Shown in pieces: positions 5,058 to 6,574 of a DNA stretch of 6,574 nt. Under the pieces are notes generated by a model. That model was not told the origin of the DNA and did no database searches. It was given only the letters and a program-made list of their open reading frames with translations. The DNA is from Firmicutes bacterium UBA2296. GTDB lineage: Bacteria > Bacillota > UBA994. The stretch spans positions 1 to 6,574 of the forward strand of contig DDWC01000120.1 of the NCBI GenBank assembly GCA_002345475.1. The letters are read 5' to 3'. Position 1 is the stretch's first letter, and every line of letters starts with the position of its first letter. Made by a program: the position numbers and the translations under genes.

Positions 5058-6371
5058 GTGAACAGCAATGTCAGAGACATGTTAAAGTTTTACGCACCAT
5101 TGGCGGCAACGTCAGTACTCATGATGAGCTCGCACTCCATCGTCAGCGCCGGGCTGGCGCGCACCGCCGAGGCCAATGCGGCCCTGGCGGCTTACGCTGT
5201 GGCACAAAGCATTGCTGTAATGTTCGAAGGACCGTGTTACGCCATGCAACGCATGGGAGTAGCTCTGTTTCGCGACAAGACGTCCTTCAACTCAGTTCGC
5301 CGCACTATGCTTATGTTTTGGGCAGGACTTACGGCGTTGATGCTTCTGGTAGCCTTCACACCCCTGGGTAAGAATGTGTTTATGGGCATTCTGGGTGTGC
5401 CCGAACACATCTTCCCTGATGCCATCGCGGCTTTCCGGGTCTTTCTGCTCTTCCCTGCCGCTTCAGCGTTGCGTTCATTCTATCAGGCTATTATAGTTGT
5501 GAACCGCAAAACAGGGTTACTAACCATAAACGTGGTCATCCGCCTGTCCTTCATGTTCCTGCTGTCCATGTTACTGCCCAGAATTGAATCTTTGCCTGGT
5601 GCTTCTGTCGGCGCCATAGTCCTTAGTCTCGGCGTTTTTGTCGAAGCCGCAATGGCCTTTCTAACCGGCGGGAGATTGGCCGCTAGACTGCCTGACAAAA
5701 ACCCCGCGGGGACATCGGTTAATGTCCCCGGAGCAGTCCGCTTCTTCATACCGATTTTTCTGGCCACAGTGGCCTGGACCTTCACCCGCCCTGTCCTCAA
5801 CGCGGCCCTGGCGCGAACAGCATCCCCCGAACTAGCTCTGGCAACATACCAGGTGGCGTGGAGCTTCAGCTTCACCTTTACGGCAGTTGTTTTCAACTTG
5901 CACCAGCTGGCGATTATCTTCGGGCAGGAGATAGACCAGCGCCGCCAGGCCATGCGTTTCGCCATGTTGGTAGGCCTGGGAGGAGCATTGGCTCTGTCTG
6001 CGGTGACCTTCACTCCGGCGGGGATATTTCTGCTTACCAGGGTTATCGGAGCAGAATCTGAACTGGCCCGGGAGGCCATCAAAGTTATAGCTATATTTTG
6101 TCTGCTGCCTGTGTTTGCGGCTGCCACGGAGTTTGCCAGCGGCGTTCTCATGGTGGCTTCCAAAACACAGTACCTCACAATTGGGAAGCTACTAAACATT
6201 AGCGCAATTATATTGATCGCCACCACGGTAACTGCCGCTTTCCCCGCGCTTGGGGCCCAGATCGCGGCTATGGCCATGGTAGGAGGTGCGGTTACCGAAA
6301 GCGTATTCCTCAGCCTGCTTAGCGCCAAACCCTACAAGACCTTTGTACCCCCCCGAATTATCGCCGACTGA
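5058..6371 (+). CDS. MATE-like multi-pass exporter of the MOP superfamily
   Basis: This is an integral membrane protein of 437 residues with about 12 hydrophobic segments, resembling MATE-type multi antimicrobial extrusion or ANK-like transporters of the MOP flippase superfamily. The start is placed at GTG 5058, five bases after GAGGTGA. The in-frame GTG at 5049 overlaps that site. The two halves match without a gap at an offset of 218 residues: LARTA at 33 and 251, FTP at 100 and 318, KTxxLTI at 151 and 369, with F11/F229 and P14/P232 also matched. This is the two-bundle pseudo-symmetry of the superfamily. Known members export drugs, lipids or small anions using ion gradients, but the substrate here cannot be told. 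It is monocistronic after the glutaredoxin terminator. Its last 14 bases overlap the convergent HAD gene. Family placement is fairly sure and subfamily is not. Confidence 0.82.
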   Translation: MNSNVRDMLKFYAPLAATSVLMMSSHSIVSAGLARTAEANAALAAYAVAQSIAVMFEGPCYAMQRMGVALFRDKTSFNSVRRTMLMFWAGLTALMLLVAFTPLGKNVFMGILGVPEHIFPDAIAAFRVFLLFPAASALRSFYQAIIVVNRKTGLLTINVVIRLSFMFLLSMLLPRIESLPGASVGAIVLSLGVFVEAAMAFLTGGRLAARLPDKNPAGTSVNVPGAVRFFIPIFLATVAWTFTRPVLNAALARTASPELALATYQVAWSFSFTFTAVVFNLHQLAIIFGQEIDQRRQAMRFAMLVGLGGALALSAVTFTPAGIFLLTRVIGAESELAREAIKVIAIFCLLPVFAAATEFASGVLMVASKTQYLTIGKLLNISAIILIATTVTAAFPALGAQIAAMAMVGGAVTESVFLSLLSAKPYKTFVPPRIIAD

Positions 6372-6574
6372 CGAATATTTCTGTCAGCTCGGTAAATGTG
6401 CTGATTACACGATCAGGGACAACCGGCGCCGGGGCTGCTTTACCTTCAGGATTGTACCAGACCGAGAACATGCCAGCGCCTTTTGACCCCAGCACGTCAC
6501 TGTGGTAATCGTCGCCCACATAGGCCGCCCTGTCTGCCGATACTCTGGCTTCGGCCATGGCATGAGCAAAAATC
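6358..6574 (-). CDS. HAD-superfamily hydrolase, C-terminal part, open at the right edge
   Basis: Only the last 71 complete codons are present, and the frame is open through 6574, so the gene begins outside the window. The visible part begins IFAHAMAEA, which fits the helix after the motif III lysine of HAD phosphatases. It continues to motif IV, YVGDDYHSDVLGSKGAGM, whose aspartates bind magnesium. The tail PDRVISTFTELTEIF is typical of the last strand and helix of the domain. Members hydrolyse phosphate from sugars, nucleotides or other small molecules, and the substrate cannot be told. The internal ATG at 6558 is not the start, as homology continues upstream of it. It is convergent with the exporter and the two coding ends overlap by 14 bases with no terminator between. 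Confidence 0.88.
   Translation of the reverse strand, partial: IFAHAMAEARVSADRAAYVGDDYHSDVLGSKGAGMFSVWYNPEGKAAPAPVVPDRVISTFTELTEIFVSRR

Noticed and set aside
5483..6328. 281-codon open frame on the minus strand, antisense to the exporter
   Set aside because: The product is an arginine- and alanine-rich string without domains. The plus-strand frame shows clear membrane helices and matched internal repeats, so this is a shadow.

Overview
The window looks like chromosomal sequence from a Gram-positive, clostridia-type Firmicute. The pointers are strong AGGAGG-type ribosome sites before nearly every gene, use of GTG and TTG starts, short U-tailed hairpin terminators, an SH3-repeat cell-wall amidase, and an ECF sigma factor with its membrane anti-sigma factor. 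This is inference from gene style, and I cannot name a genus. No phage, IS, CRISPR, tRNA or rRNA feature was seen.

Layout. At the far left (1-15) there may be the very start of a leftward gene. A short rightward unit (33-231) has a good sigma-A promoter, a ribosome site, a 33-codon lysine-rich ORF and a strong terminator that also suits the leftward amidase arriving from the right. From 4599 down to 259 runs a leftward cluster: ECF sigma factor, zinc-finger anti-sigma factor, a bactofilin-like membrane protein, a DUF4097-type beta-repeat surface protein, and then, after a 95-base gap, a secreted N-acetylmuramoyl-L-alanine amidase with four SH3 domains. The first four overlap by 8-16 bases, with each downstream ribosome site inside the preceding gene. 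Divergent from the sigma gene at 4702 is a glutaredoxin-like gene with its own terminator, followed by a rightward 12-helix-type MOP/MATE-like exporter (5058-6371). Its end overlaps, tail to tail, the end of a leftward HAD-family hydrolase that runs off the right edge.

Reading of the system. The four overlapping genes look like an autoregulated cell-envelope response. The anti-sigma factor would hold the sigma factor at the membrane, and its release would raise two predicted beta-rich, possibly polymer-forming membrane or surface proteins. The amidase may be linked to this operon or deliberately insulated from it. A 19-bp inverted repeat lies between the two, and in leftward read-through RNA it would fold over the amidase ribosome site. 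A possible internal promoter in its loop would make a transcript lacking one arm. That hairpin, the sigma/bactofilin/DUF4097 operon and the orphan small ORF are the points most worth a second look.
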